A stretch of DNA of 64,000 bases, taken from positions 3,848,501 through 3,912,500 of the forward strand of contig NZ_VOQR01000001.1 of assembly GCF_007995065.1 (NCBI RefSeq), given 5' to 3'. The DNA comes from Sphingomonas ginsenosidivorax (GTDB lineage Bacteria; Pseudomonadota; Alphaproteobacteria; Sphingomonadales; Sphingomonadaceae). Both the position numbers and the translations under genes were made by a program. Below, one piece after another: positions 8,686 through 16,852 of the stretch. Below the pieces are notes generated by a model. It saw nothing but the letters and a program-made list of their open reading frames with translations. It did no database searches and was not told the origin of the DNA. Within the stretch, counting starts at the first letter, position 1; each line of letters opens with the position of its first letter.

Positions 8686-9782
8686 CATCCGACCTTCTCG
8701 AACTCGCGGTGGTCATACCGACGTTCAACGAGAAGGCGAACGTGCCGACGTTGGTGGCCAGGCTCGATCAGGCGTTGCGCGGCGTGAACTGGGAAGCGAT
8801 CTTCGTCGACGACGACAGCCCGGACGGCACCGCGGCGCAGGCGCGCGAGATCGCGCGGAGCGACCCGCGCATCCGCGTGATCCAGCGGATCGGCCGGCGC
8901 GGGCTGTCATCGGCGTGCATCGAGGGGATGTGCGCGACCGCGGCCCCGGTCGTCGCGGTGATCGACGGCGACCTGCAGCATGACGAGACGCTGTTGCCCG
9001 CGATGCTCGACAGGTTGCGCGGCGACGATCTCGACGTGGCGGTCGGCTCGCGGTTCGTGTCCGGCGGCGGGACCGGCGACTGGGACCGCGACCGGGTGGC
9101 GAAATCGGCGCTGGCGACTCGGTTGTCGCGCCGCGTGCTCAAGGTCGATCTGAGCGACCCGATGTCCGGCTTCTTCGCGATCCGTACGCAGGTCGTGCGC
9201 GACCTGACGCCGCACCTGTCGGGGATCGGGTTCAAGATCCTGCTCGACCTGCTGACCGCCTCGCCCCGGCCACTGCGGTTCGTGGAACTCCCCTACACGT
9301 TCCGGACGCGCACCGAGGGCGAGAGCAAGCTCGATCACGTCGTCGCGCTCGAATATCTGATCGCGCTGTACGACCGGATGTTCGGGCGGGTCGTACCCGT
9401 GCGGTTCGCGATGTTCTCCGCGATCGGGGTGCTGGGCGTCGGCGTGCACATGGGCGTGCTGACCGCGCTGTATCTGGGGCTCGGCGCGTCGTTCCTGGTC
9501 GGCGAGCTTGGTGCCACGCTGGCGGCGCTGACGGTCAATTTCTTCCTCAATAACGCGCTGACCTATCGCGACCGGCGGCTGAAGGGGTGGCGGCAGCTGC
9601 TCGACGGCTGGGTGTCGTTCGCGGTGATCTGCGCGGTCGGCGCGGTCGCGAACGTCGGCGTCGCGGCGTTCCTGCACGAGGTTCGCGACGGCGCCTGGGC
9701 GGTGTCCGCGCTGATCGGCGTGCTGGTCGGGGCGGTGTGGAACTACGCGCTGTCGTCGAAATTCACTTGGGGGCGTTACTAG
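8682..9782 (+). CDS. GT2 glycosyltransferase fused to a GtrA-like membrane domain
   Basis: 366 residues from the ATG at 8682 (ATGA overlap with leuB). Residues 1 to about 230 are a dolichol-phosphate-mannose-synthase-like GT2 domain: VVIPTFNE, the acidic DDDSPDGT (43-50), and DGDLQHDE with the DxD at 95-97. Residues from about 240 are four hydrophobic helices of the GtrA type ([26 protein letters not shown]). Such fusions load a sugar onto polyprenyl phosphate and help move it across the inner membrane for surface-glycan modification. Its substrate is unknown. Confidence 0.88.
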   Translation: MTSDLLELAVVIPTFNEKANVPTLVARLDQALRGVNWEAIFVDDDSPDGTAAQAREIARSDPRIRVIQRIGRRGLSSACIEGMCATAAPVVAVIDGDLQHDETLLPAMLDRLRGDDLDVAVGSRFVSGGGTGDWDRDRVAKSALATRLSRRVLKVDLSDPMSGFFAIRTQVVRDLTPHLSGIGFKILLDLLTASPRPLRFVELPYTFRTRTEGESKLDHVVALEYLIALYDRMFGRVVPVRFAMFSAIGVLGVGVHMGVLTALYLGLGASFLVGELGATLAALTVNFFLNNALTYRDRRLKGWRQLLDGWVSFAVICAVGAVANVGVAAFLHEVRDGAWAVSALIGVLVGAVWNYALSSKFTWGRY

Positions 9783-9827
9783 CGCGTGTCGGCACCGCGG
9801 GCAGGCGGATAAGTTATTGACGCTACC

Positions 9828-9843
9828 TCCCAATACTTAGAAC
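9828..9843 (+). promoter_or_regulatory. Weak match to the rhamnose-type motif before the PL26 gene
   Basis: TCCCAATACTTAGAAC matches WCCCANNNNGYGGWAT at 9 of 12 fixed positions. It lies between the GT2 stop and the PL26 start, about 60 bases before the ATG. A possible -35 box (TTGACG, 9817-9822) lies just upstream, with only a poor -10. It is the weakest of the five sites and might be chance; it is listed because its position agrees with the others. Confidence 0.25.
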
Positions 9844-9900
9844 ATGGTCTCAAATGATGCAGCGGCGTGACGGAACGTCGGACGCATGCAGGAGAGTGCC

Positions 9901-12645
9901 ATGACCGACAGCCCGATCACCCGCCGCAGCTTCCTCTCCGCCACCGCGATGGCCGGCGGACTGGCGGCGGTCCCGGCCGCGGTCGACGCCGCCGTGCAAC
10001 CGGTGCGGGCGCAGAGTGACAGCGACGTCCACTGGCTCGACGGCGCACCGCCGGCCGGTCACGAGGGACAGAGCTGGGGCCAGCCCTGGCCGCGAGGCAC
10101 GCGGCTAGCGAAGGGCTATCGGCTCGGGACCGAGGCGGTGCAGACCTGGCCGATGGCCTATTGGCCGGACGGATCGATCAAGTGGACGGGCCATGCGATC
10201 GCCGCCGATGCGGGGCGCGCGACTGGCTTGCGCGTGCAGCCGGGTGCCGGCGCCAGACCGGCGATGCCGGTCGCGGTGCGAGAGACCGCGGACGCGATCG
10301 TCGTGAGCGTCGGCACGCGGCAGTGGCGGATCGGGCGGCGCGGCGAGGCGATCATCGTCGCGGCCAGCGTCGGCACGCGCGAGACGATGCGTAACGTGAA
10401 GCTGGTCGCGACGGTGCAGGACGGCCCCGACCTTGACGACGGAGAGGGCGGGACGCCGCCGGCGATGACGCGCGCGGTGGGGATGATCACGGCGGCGACG
10501 ATCGAGCAGCGCGGGCCGCTGCGCGCGGTGATCAAGGTCGACGGGCATCACGGCGCGGGCACGATGCCGTTTTCGCTGCGGCTCTATTTCCACGCCGGCG
10601 CGCAGTCGGTGCGGATCGTCCACAGCCTGATCTTCGACGGGGATCCGGCAAAGGTTTTCGTGCGCGGGCTCGGCCTGACCGGCGACGTGCCGATGTCGGA
10701 TGCGCCGCACGACCGCCATGTCCGCTTCGCGGGCGAAAAGGGCGGGTTGTGGGCCGAGGCGGTGCGGCCGCTGACGGGCCTGCGCCGCGATCCGGGCAAG
10801 GCGTTCCGCGACGCGCAGGTGGCGGGGCTGCGGACGCCGGCCGAGGCGGGCATGCCCGCCAACGTGCGCGGGGAACTGCGCTACATCCCCGCCTGGGGCG
10901 ACTTCACGCTGCGCCAGCCCAATTCGGACGGCTTCACGATCACCAAGCGGACGAAGCCCGGGCATGGCTGGATCGACGTCGATACCGCGGGGCGCGCGCC
11001 GGGGCTCGGCTATGTCGGATCCCCGAGCGGTGGCGTGGCGTTCGGGATGGGCGATTTCTGGCAGCGTCCGCCGGTCCGGCTCGATATCCGTGATGCGGCG
11101 AGCGAGACTGCGCGCTTCACGATCTGGTATCATGCGCCCGATGCGCCGGCGATGGACCTGCGCTTCTACCATGACGAGATGGGGATGACGGATTACGTCC
11201 GGCAGAACCAGGGACTCGACATCACCTATGAGGATTACGAGCCGGGCTGGGGCGACTCGCTCGGGATCGCGCGGACGACCGAGTTCCGGCTCTGGGCGCT
11301 CGACGCGACGCCCTCGCGCGACGCGCTGGTCGACATGGCGGTCCTGGTCGCGCATCCGCCGCGGCTGGTCGCGACGCCGCAGCGTATCCACGAGGCCGGG
11401 CTGTTCGGCATCTGGGCACCGGACCGGGCCGGTGGCGGCGCCGCGCGCGCGACGATCGAGACGCGCAGCACCCGCGAGCTCGACTTCTACGTCGGCCAGG
11501 TCGACCAGCGCCGCTGGTACGGGTTCTGGAACTATGGCGACGTCATGCACAGCTACGACAACGACCGTCATGTCTGGCGCTACGACATTGGCGGGTTCGC
11601 CTGGGACAATAGCGAACTCTCGACCGATCTGTGGCTGTGGTATGCCTATCTGCGCACCGGGCGCGGCGACCTGTTCCGTATGGCCGAGGCGATGACGCGG
11701 CATACCAGCGAGGTCGACGTCTATCATGTCGGGCGCTTCAAGGGGCTGGGGACGCGCCACGGCGTGCAGCATTGGGGCGACAGTTCGAAGCAGCAGCGCG
11801 TCTCGAACGCCGCGTTCAAGCGCTTCTATTACTACATGACCACCGACGAACGCTCGGGCGACTTGATGCGCGCGCTGGTCGACAGCGACTATGCGTTGCA
11901 GACCGTCAATATCGGCCGGAAGGTCAGCGCGCGCGACGAAGGCTCGCTGCCCCCCGGCGGCGCGTCCGCGGTGGCGACGACGACCGCGTTGCCCGCGGGG
12001 CAGGTGTTCGTGCAGTTCGGCACCGTCTGGGGATCGATGCTGGGTGCGTGGCTGACCGAATGGGAGCGCACGCGCGACACGCGCTGGCGCGACCGCATCG
12101 TCGCGGGGATGGAGTCGATCGCGGCGCTGCCCAAGCAATGGTTCACCGGCGGCGCGCCGTTCGACCTGAAGACCGGACGGTTCATGGGGCAAGCCGACCA
12201 GGTGAGCCTCAGCCACCTGAACGGTGTGTTCGGTGTGTTCGAGATCACCGCCGAGCTGCTGCAACTGCTCGACGTGCCCGCCTATCGCGAGGCGTGGCTG
12301 GACTATTGCGCCTTCTACAACGCGCCCGACGCCGCGTTCCGCGCGAAGACCGGGTCCGGCGGCAAGGGACGCGGCCTGCGCCAGGCGCATTCGCGCTTCA
12401 CCGCCTATGCCGCGCGCGAGCGGAACGATCCGGCGCTGGCGCGGCGGGCCTGGGCGGAGTTCACCGGGACCGGCGACCGCGAGGGGCGCGACCAGTCGCG
12501 CGCGGCGCACCGTGTCGAGGGCGCTGCGGTGCTGAAACCCGTCGACGAGATCACCGAAGTCTCGACCAATGACGCGGCGCAATGGGGCGTGACCGCGACG
12601 GCGAACCTCGTGCTGCTCGCACAGGTTATGGACGGCGCGCCATGA
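9901..12645 (+). CDS. PL26-type exo-rhamnogalacturonan lyase, Tat-exported
   Basis: 914 residues. The ATG at 9901 is chosen because AGGAG (9890-9894) is correctly spaced before it; an ATG at 9886 has no such site. The N terminus is a twin-arginine signal (TRRSFL, RR at 8-9, then AMAGGLAAVPAAVDA). The rest resembles the three-domain PcRGLX family (PL26), which removes unsaturated disaccharides from ends of the RG-I backbone; the stretch DLWLWYAYLRTGRGDLFRMAEAM and the HWGDSSKQQRVSNAAF segment belong to its helical barrel. Overlapped by the DUF6250 gene (ATGA). Family recognised by pattern only. Confidence 0.72.
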   Translation: MTDSPITRRSFLSATAMAGGLAAVPAAVDAAVQPVRAQSDSDVHWLDGAPPAGHEGQSWGQPWPRGTRLAKGYRLGTEAVQTWPMAYWPDGSIKWTGHAIAADAGRATGLRVQPGAGARPAMPVAVRETADAIVVSVGTRQWRIGRRGEAIIVAASVGTRETMRNVKLVATVQDGPDLDDGEGGTPPAMTRAVGMITAATIEQRGPLRAVIKVDGHHGAGTMPFSLRLYFHAGAQSVRIVHSLIFDGDPAKVFVRGLGLTGDVPMSDAPHDRHVRFAGEKGGLWAEAVRPLTGLRRDPGKAFRDAQVAGLRTPAEAGMPANVRGELRYIPAWGDFTLRQPNSDGFTITKRTKPGHGWIDVDTAGRAPGLGYVGSPSGGVAFGMGDFWQRPPVRLDIRDAASETARFTIWYHAPDAPAMDLRFYHDEMGMTDYVRQNQGLDITYEDYEPGWGDSLGIARTTEFRLWALDATPSRDALVDMAVLVAHPPRLVATPQRIHEAGLFGIWAPDRAGGGAARATIETRSTRELDFYVGQVDQRRWYGFWNYGDVMHSYDNDRHVWRYDIGGFAWDNSELSTDLWLWYAYLRTGRGDLFRMAEAMTRHTSEVDVYHVGRFKGLGTRHGVQHWGDSSKQQRVSNAAFKRFYYYMTTDERSGDLMRALVDSDYALQTVNIGRKVSARDEGSLPPGGASAVATTTALPAGQVFVQFGTVWGSMLGAWLTEWERTRDTRWRDRIVAGMESIAALPKQWFTGGAPFDLKTGRFMGQADQVSLSHLNGVFGVFEITAELLQLLDVPAYREAWLDYCAFYNAPDAAFRAKTGSGGKGRGLRQAHSRFTAYAARERNDPALARRAWAEFTGTGDREGRDQSRAAHRVEGAAVLKPVDEITEVSTNDAAQWGVTATANLVLLAQVMDGAP

Positions 12646-13286
12646 TGCGCTGGATGGTACTGGCGTTGCTTGTCAGTGCGAGCGCGGGCGATGCGCGCAA
12701 CGGGTCGCCTCAGTGGCGGATCGAGGCCGACAAGGGCAGCGCGAAGGTGTCGATCCAGCGTGGCGTCATCGATGTCCAATCGCCCGACGGCGTCACGCTC
12801 TGGTACCGCCAGCGGCTGAGTGGCCCGGTCCGGATCGATTACGATGTGATGGCGGTATCGGCGGGCGGCGCGAACGACGCGGTCAGCGACGTCAACGCGT
12901 TCTGGATGGCGCGCGACCCGGGCACGACGACCTTGCGCCCCCGTGACGGCGCGTTCGCCAGCTATGACGGGCTCGAAACCTATTATGTCGGCATCGGCGG
13001 CAACCGGAACACGACGACGCGATTCCGGCGCTATATCGGGCGTGCCGGAGACCGACCGCTCCGGCCGCAGGACGACAGGCAAGCGCCGGGCGACATGCTG
13101 ACGCCGAACGTCTGGATGCACGTGCGGCTGATCGCGGATGGTAGCCGGATCGCGGTCGAGCGCGACGGCAAGCCGCTGTTCGCGCTGACCGATCCCGCCC
13201 CCTATACGAGCGGCTTGTTCGGGCTGCGCACGACCAAGAGCCATTTGCGGATCCGCAACGTCACCGTCACGTCGCTGCGGCTCTGA
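12642..13286 (+). CDS. DUF6250 domain protein, exported, coupled to PL26 lyase
   Basis: 214 residues from the ATG at 12642, overlapping the PL26 stop. A short signal peptide (MMRWMVLALLVSASAGDA) is followed by one beta-sandwich-like domain: WRIEADKGS, LWYRQRLSGPVRIDYDV, VSDVNAFWMARD, YDGLETYYVGIGGN, WMHVRLIADGSRIAVERDG and FGLRTTKSHLRIRNVTV. The pattern fits DUF6250, a jelly-roll domain found in pectin and rhamnogalacturonan clusters; no enzymatic role is established that I know of. Tight coupling to the lyase suggests an accessory enzyme or binding protein acting on the same RG-I fragments. Confidence 0.68.
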   Translation: MMRWMVLALLVSASAGDARNGSPQWRIEADKGSAKVSIQRGVIDVQSPDGVTLWYRQRLSGPVRIDYDVMAVSAGGANDAVSDVNAFWMARDPGTTTLRPRDGAFASYDGLETYYVGIGGNRNTTTRFRRYIGRAGDRPLRPQDDRQAPGDMLTPNVWMHVRLIADGSRIAVERDGKPLFALTDPAPYTSGLFGLRTTKSHLRIRNVTVTSLRL

Positions 13287-13290
13287 TCCC

Positions 13291-13318
13291 AAAAAAAGGC
13301 CAGGCACGGGGCCTGGCC
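13291..13318 (-). terminator. Intrinsic terminator of the first TonB receptor gene
   Basis: On the minus strand an 8-bp perfect stem (GGCCAGGC / GCCTGGCC, 13298-13305 and 13311-13318) is followed by seven T's (13291-13297). It lies 76 bases past the receptor stop and 5 bases past the convergent DUF6250 gene. Confidence 0.85.
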
Positions 13319-13358
13319 ATAGCGAGCGACTGCGCGTCGGGGTGCCGACAGCCGCAAC

Positions 13359-13384
13359 GTGCCCGATCCGTCAGGACCGGGCAC
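13359..13384 (-). terminator. Second hairpin after the first TonB receptor gene
   Basis: GTGCCCG (13359-13365) pairs with CGGGCAC (13378-13384), with an inner TCC/GGA pairing. It lies 10 bases past the receptor stop and has no T-run. It may protect the mRNA 3' end or act with the terminator further on. Confidence 0.45.
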
Positions 13385-13393
13385 GGGTCCGAG

Positions 13394-16300
13394 TTAGAAC
13401 TTGAGCTGGAAGCCCGCGAAGAAACGCTGGCCGGCATAGTAATATTCGACGGGGCGCGCCTTGTCGATGTAGCTCTTCGACGACTCCTTGTTGATGTTCT
13501 GCATTTCCATGAACAGCTGGGTATGCTGCTCGGGGAAGCGGAACGTCACCTTGGCGTCGATATAGCCTTCGGCGCGGCGGTAGATCGGGCTGTTGTCGAA
13601 GTTGACGTCTGCAACCGTGACCAGCCAGTTCGACCGGTAGTTGTAGTTCACGCGGATGTTCAGCCAGTCCTTGTCATAATAGAGGCTGGCGTTCGCGGTC
13701 CACTTCGACAGGCCGGGATAGTCGTTGAGCGGCTCGCCGGTCGCGACGTTGGTCAGGTTGGTCCGGATCGCGCGTGCATAGGTGACGTTGCCGCTGGCGC
13801 CGAAACCGTCGAACGGCGCGGGCAGGAAGGTGAGCGCGGTCTGTGCGCTCGCCTCGATGCCGTCGAGCAGCGCGCCGAAGCCATTGACCGGCTGACGCAC
13901 CGTGAACAGCGTGCCGTCCTGGAACAGGTTCACGTCTGGCCGCGTCACGTTCGAGATGATGAAGCTCGACTCATACTTCTTGAAATAGCCGATGCTGACC
14001 GCGGTATCGCGATTGGGGAACCAGCCCAGGTTCACCTCCCACTGATCGGCACGGTACGGCACGAGGTCGGGGTTGCCCGAGGTGCACGCATCCTGGAGAC
14101 CGGTGATGTCGACCGTCGTATCGTCGAGGCAGTTGATGTTCGGCACCAGATCGGTCGGCTTGGGACGTGCGAGGTTCTTTGCCCAGTTGGCGCGGAACGT
14201 CAGGTTGGGCGTGATCTCCAGCGCCGCGTTGAACGCCGGCAACCAGTCGGTGTAGCTGTTGCTCAGCGACAGGGCGTTGGCACCGAGGACGACGGTTTCG
14301 ATGACCGCCGGAATCCCGGGTACGCCGGTGCCCGGACGGATCCGGGTCTGGCGGCTGATATTGGTGCCGCGTCCCTCGTCGACCGTCTTGATGTAGCGCA
14401 GGCCGGCATTGCCGGTGAGCCGCATCCCGAGCAGTTCCTGTTCGAAATTGCCCTTCAGATACGCGGCGGCGACCTTTTCCTTGATGAACACCGCGGGAAT
14501 CTGCGACTGGCCGTCGGCGCTACGGACTAGGTCCTGGTCGAACCCGGACAGGTCGTAGATCGTCCCGAGATTGGCAGCGTTGAAGTTCGGGATCGACAGC
14601 TGCGACGGCAAGCCGGCGGGTGCGCCCTGCAGGTTGGTGAACAGCGGTGCGCCCGGCAGGACACCGCTGTTGCTCGCGATGAACTGCGCGTACTGCGCTT
14701 GGCTCATGTAATAGGTGTTGGGCGACCGCACCGCGGGTGGCGTGTCGGTCACGACCGTCGTGTACGATACGTTCGCGCTGGTCTGATACACCGCCGGAAC
14801 GGCCGCCGCGCCAGTCGACGGGTTCGCCGAGACCGCTGGCGTCAACAGGCGCGTGCCGCCGCCGTTATAGTTTTCGTATTTCTGCCAGCGGAACTGGCCG
14901 CCATATTCGATGCTCGTCAGGAACGGCAGGTGCGTCTCCCAGTCGGCGTCGAGCTTCAGCTGGTCTTCGCTGTTGTTCTTGTCCTCGGGGCGATACTGCA
15001 CCGTCGGCCCAGCCTGGCGGCCCGCGGCGTTCACGCCGCCCGGGCGGACATAGGCCGAGGTCGAGGCGGGATCGAAATTCTCGGGGAATACGAAGACGGG
15101 CACGCCCAGATCGTTGCGGCGATCAACCGTCACGCCGCTGATGCCGGTCGAATAGGAGATCAGGTTGGTGTCGCGGATCGTCCGGCCGGTCGAGTGCGAC
15201 GCAAGGCCCTTCAGCTTGAGATCACCGACGTCCCAGTCGAAGCCGGTCAAATAGTAGCGGGTCCGCTGGTCATCGGAGAAGTCGCGGCGCTGGACGCTGA
15301 GGATGTTGCTGGCGCCGTTCCAGTTCGGGGCGGCGGCGGTGCCGACATTGACCGAGTTGAGCGCGGTCTGCACGCTGGTGACGACATGGTTCTCGCTGGT
15401 CGACGTACCGGCGGCGATCTGCGGCCGCGAGGTGCCACCGTTCAGGCCAGCGGGCAGCGCGGCGTCGTAGTTGAAGCGTTCGAACCGCGACAGGTCGAGC
15501 GAGTAGTTGACGTCGTTCAACTGCTGCTTGCGGTTGTTGAGCACGGCCTCGCCGAACGCGCGGAAATTGTGCGCGAACTCATACTGGACCTGGAAGTCGG
15601 CCGAGACGCGCTGGTCGTCGATGCGACGCTGGCGCAGGCGGGGCACGGTAGGCACCCAGTCGAAGAACTGCGTCTCGCAGGCGAGGCGACGCGCGGTCGC
15701 GGCCGACGCGTTGGCACCGCCGACACCGGCGCAGCTCGCATAGGTGTTGAAATTGGCATAGTCGGCGTTGGCGACGGTCTTCTCGTTCGACCGGTCGAAA
15801 TCGGCGATCCGTCGCCAGTTGGTGTTGCTGATATAGTCCTGGCGGAGCTGCTTGTTCTCGTAGGTGACGTTGGCCAGCACGCCGAGACCATCGATCAGGA
15901 AATGCGGCGTACCGACGAGTGCGGTGATGCGCGGGCGCCAGTTGTCGCGCGTTTCGAGATGCTGCGCGGAGACGACCAGGCTGGCGAGCGGATCCTTCAG
16001 CTCGAGCGGACGCCGCGTCTCGATGCTGACGGTGCCGCCGAGGCCGCCTTCGGTCAGGTCGGCCGAATAGCCCTTGTAGACGTCGATCGACTTGACGAGC
16101 TCGGTCGCGAGCTCGCGGAAGTCGCCGGCGCGGTTCCCTTCGGCGCTCGCCTGGGTGACGCCGTTGATCTCGATGCGGTTGAGGTCGGGCTCGACGCCGC
16201 GGATCGAGACCTGCGTGCCCTCGCCGAAGTCGCGGCTCAGCTGGACGCCGGTGACGCGGGCGAGCGAATCGCCGACATTCTTGTCGGGGAAGCTGGCGAT

Positions 16301-16669
16301 ATCGTCGGCGACGATCGAGTCGACCACGGTGCCGGCGTTGCGCTTGCGCGCGATCGCCGACTGCAGCGAGGCGCGCGTGCCGACGACGATGATGTCGGCG
16401 GGGTCGGGCTCGACCGTTGCGGCCGACGACGGCGACGCGGCGGCGTCGGCCTGCGCGGGGGCGGTTTCGGGCTGCGGCTGGGTCTGCGGGGTCACCGTCG
16501 GCGTCGCCGCTGGCGTCTGGGTCGTGGTCGGGGCGGCGGTCTGCGCGCTCGCCATGCCGGCAATGCCACAGGCCAGGACGATCGCCATCGACGACGTCGT
16601 TCCGCATACCGCGCGCGTGATGCGGCGCGACGTGGAACGGGATGCGGTGAAATTCTGAGCGTCGGTCAT
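13394..16669 (-). CDS. TonB-dependent receptor (RG-I / rhamnose-oligosaccharide uptake, inferred)
   Basis: 1091 residues from the ATG at 16669, which has AGGGGAT upstream; a longer frame from 16774 would add 35 residues before the signal peptide. After the signal peptide (ending MASAQ) comes a Pro/Thr/Ala/Gln-rich linker and a TonB box (DIIVVG, 92-97). The plug begins at SIVADDIASFPDKNVGDSL, with VSIRGVEPDLNRIEING. The C terminus ends in aromatic F (AGFQLKF), the outer-membrane insertion signal. It is divergent from the PL11 lyase, so import of RG-I fragments is the likely job. No SusD-like partner is present. The substrate is inferred from neighbours only. Confidence 0.85.
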   Translation of the reverse strand: MTDAQNFTASRSTSRRITRAVCGTTSSMAIVLACGIAGMASAQTAAPTTTQTPAATPTVTPQTQPQPETAPAQADAAASPSSAATVEPDPADIIVVGTRASLQSAIARKRNAGTVVDSIVADDIASFPDKNVGDSLARVTGVQLSRDFGEGTQVSIRGVEPDLNRIEINGVTQASAEGNRAGDFRELATELVKSIDVYKGYSADLTEGGLGGTVSIETRRPLELKDPLASLVVSAQHLETRDNWRPRITALVGTPHFLIDGLGVLANVTYENKQLRQDYISNTNWRRIADFDRSNEKTVANADYANFNTYASCAGVGGANASAATARRLACETQFFDWVPTVPRLRQRRIDDQRVSADFQVQYEFAHNFRAFGEAVLNNRKQQLNDVNYSLDLSRFERFNYDAALPAGLNGGTSRPQIAAGTSTSENHVVTSVQTALNSVNVGTAAAPNWNGASNILSVQRRDFSDDQRTRYYLTGFDWDVGDLKLKGLASHSTGRTIRDTNLISYSTGISGVTVDRRNDLGVPVFVFPENFDPASTSAYVRPGGVNAAGRQAGPTVQYRPEDKNNSEDQLKLDADWETHLPFLTSIEYGGQFRWQKYENYNGGGTRLLTPAVSANPSTGAAAVPAVYQTSANVSYTTVVTDTPPAVRSPNTYYMSQAQYAQFIASNSGVLPGAPLFTNLQGAPAGLPSQLSIPNFNAANLGTIYDLSGFDQDLVRSADGQSQIPAVFIKEKVAAAYLKGNFEQELLGMRLTGNAGLRYIKTVDEGRGTNISRQTRIRPGTGVPGIPAVIETVVLGANALSLSNSYTDWLPAFNAALEITPNLTFRANWAKNLARPKPTDLVPNINCLDDTTVDITGLQDACTSGNPDLVPYRADQWEVNLGWFPNRDTAVSIGYFKKYESSFIISNVTRPDVNLFQDGTLFTVRQPVNGFGALLDGIEASAQTALTFLPAPFDGFGASGNVTYARAIRTNLTNVATGEPLNDYPGLSKWTANASLYYDKDWLNIRVNYNYRSNWLVTVADVNFDNSPIYRRAEGYIDAKVTFRFPEQHTQLFMEMQNINKESSKSYIDKARPVEYYYAGQRFFAGFQLKF

Positions 16670-16749
16670 GTCGATCCCCTCTGGACGCCGTGTCCGAACC
16701 GTCGGCGGCGTCGACCCGCATGTCTGGCGACGCGGTATGACGGATCGTT

Positions 16750-16764
16750 TATGTTGCCAACATA
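16750..16764. promoter_or_regulatory. 15-bp perfect palindrome between TonB receptor and PL11 lyase
   Basis: TATGTTG-C-CAACATA, a perfect 7-bp dyad around one base, lies in the divergent region 16670-16852, 81 bases before the receptor start. An AT-rich stretch (16764-16796), a likely core promoter area for both directions, adjoins it. It overlaps the rhamnose-type motif at 16755-16770. Confidence 0.45.
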
Positions 16765-16770
16765 TGGAAT
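16755..16770 (+). promoter_or_regulatory. Rhamnose-type motif, 10 of 12 positions
   Basis: TGCCAACATATGGAAT matches WCCCANNNNGYGGWAT at 10 of 12 fixed positions and keeps the CCA-N5-TGG core. It sits in the shared promoter region of the receptor and the PL11 lyase. Compare the full matches at 31325, 43044 and 60787. Confidence 0.4.
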
Positions 16771-16852
16771 GCAATAATATAGATTGGAAAAATTAAAGTC
16801 CTGCTACGATATGGCAGCAAGTGTGACGGAATCGCATCACAGGAGAGGCAGC

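Noticed and set aside
10105..12582. 825-residue minus-strand open frame over the PL26 gene
   Set aside because: Composition is that of an antisense shadow; the plus-strand frame has a Tat signal and a recognisable family.
14699..16777. 692-residue plus-strand open frame over the first TonB receptor
   Set aside because: Antisense shadow of the receptor; repetitive Arg/Gly/Val composition with no domain.
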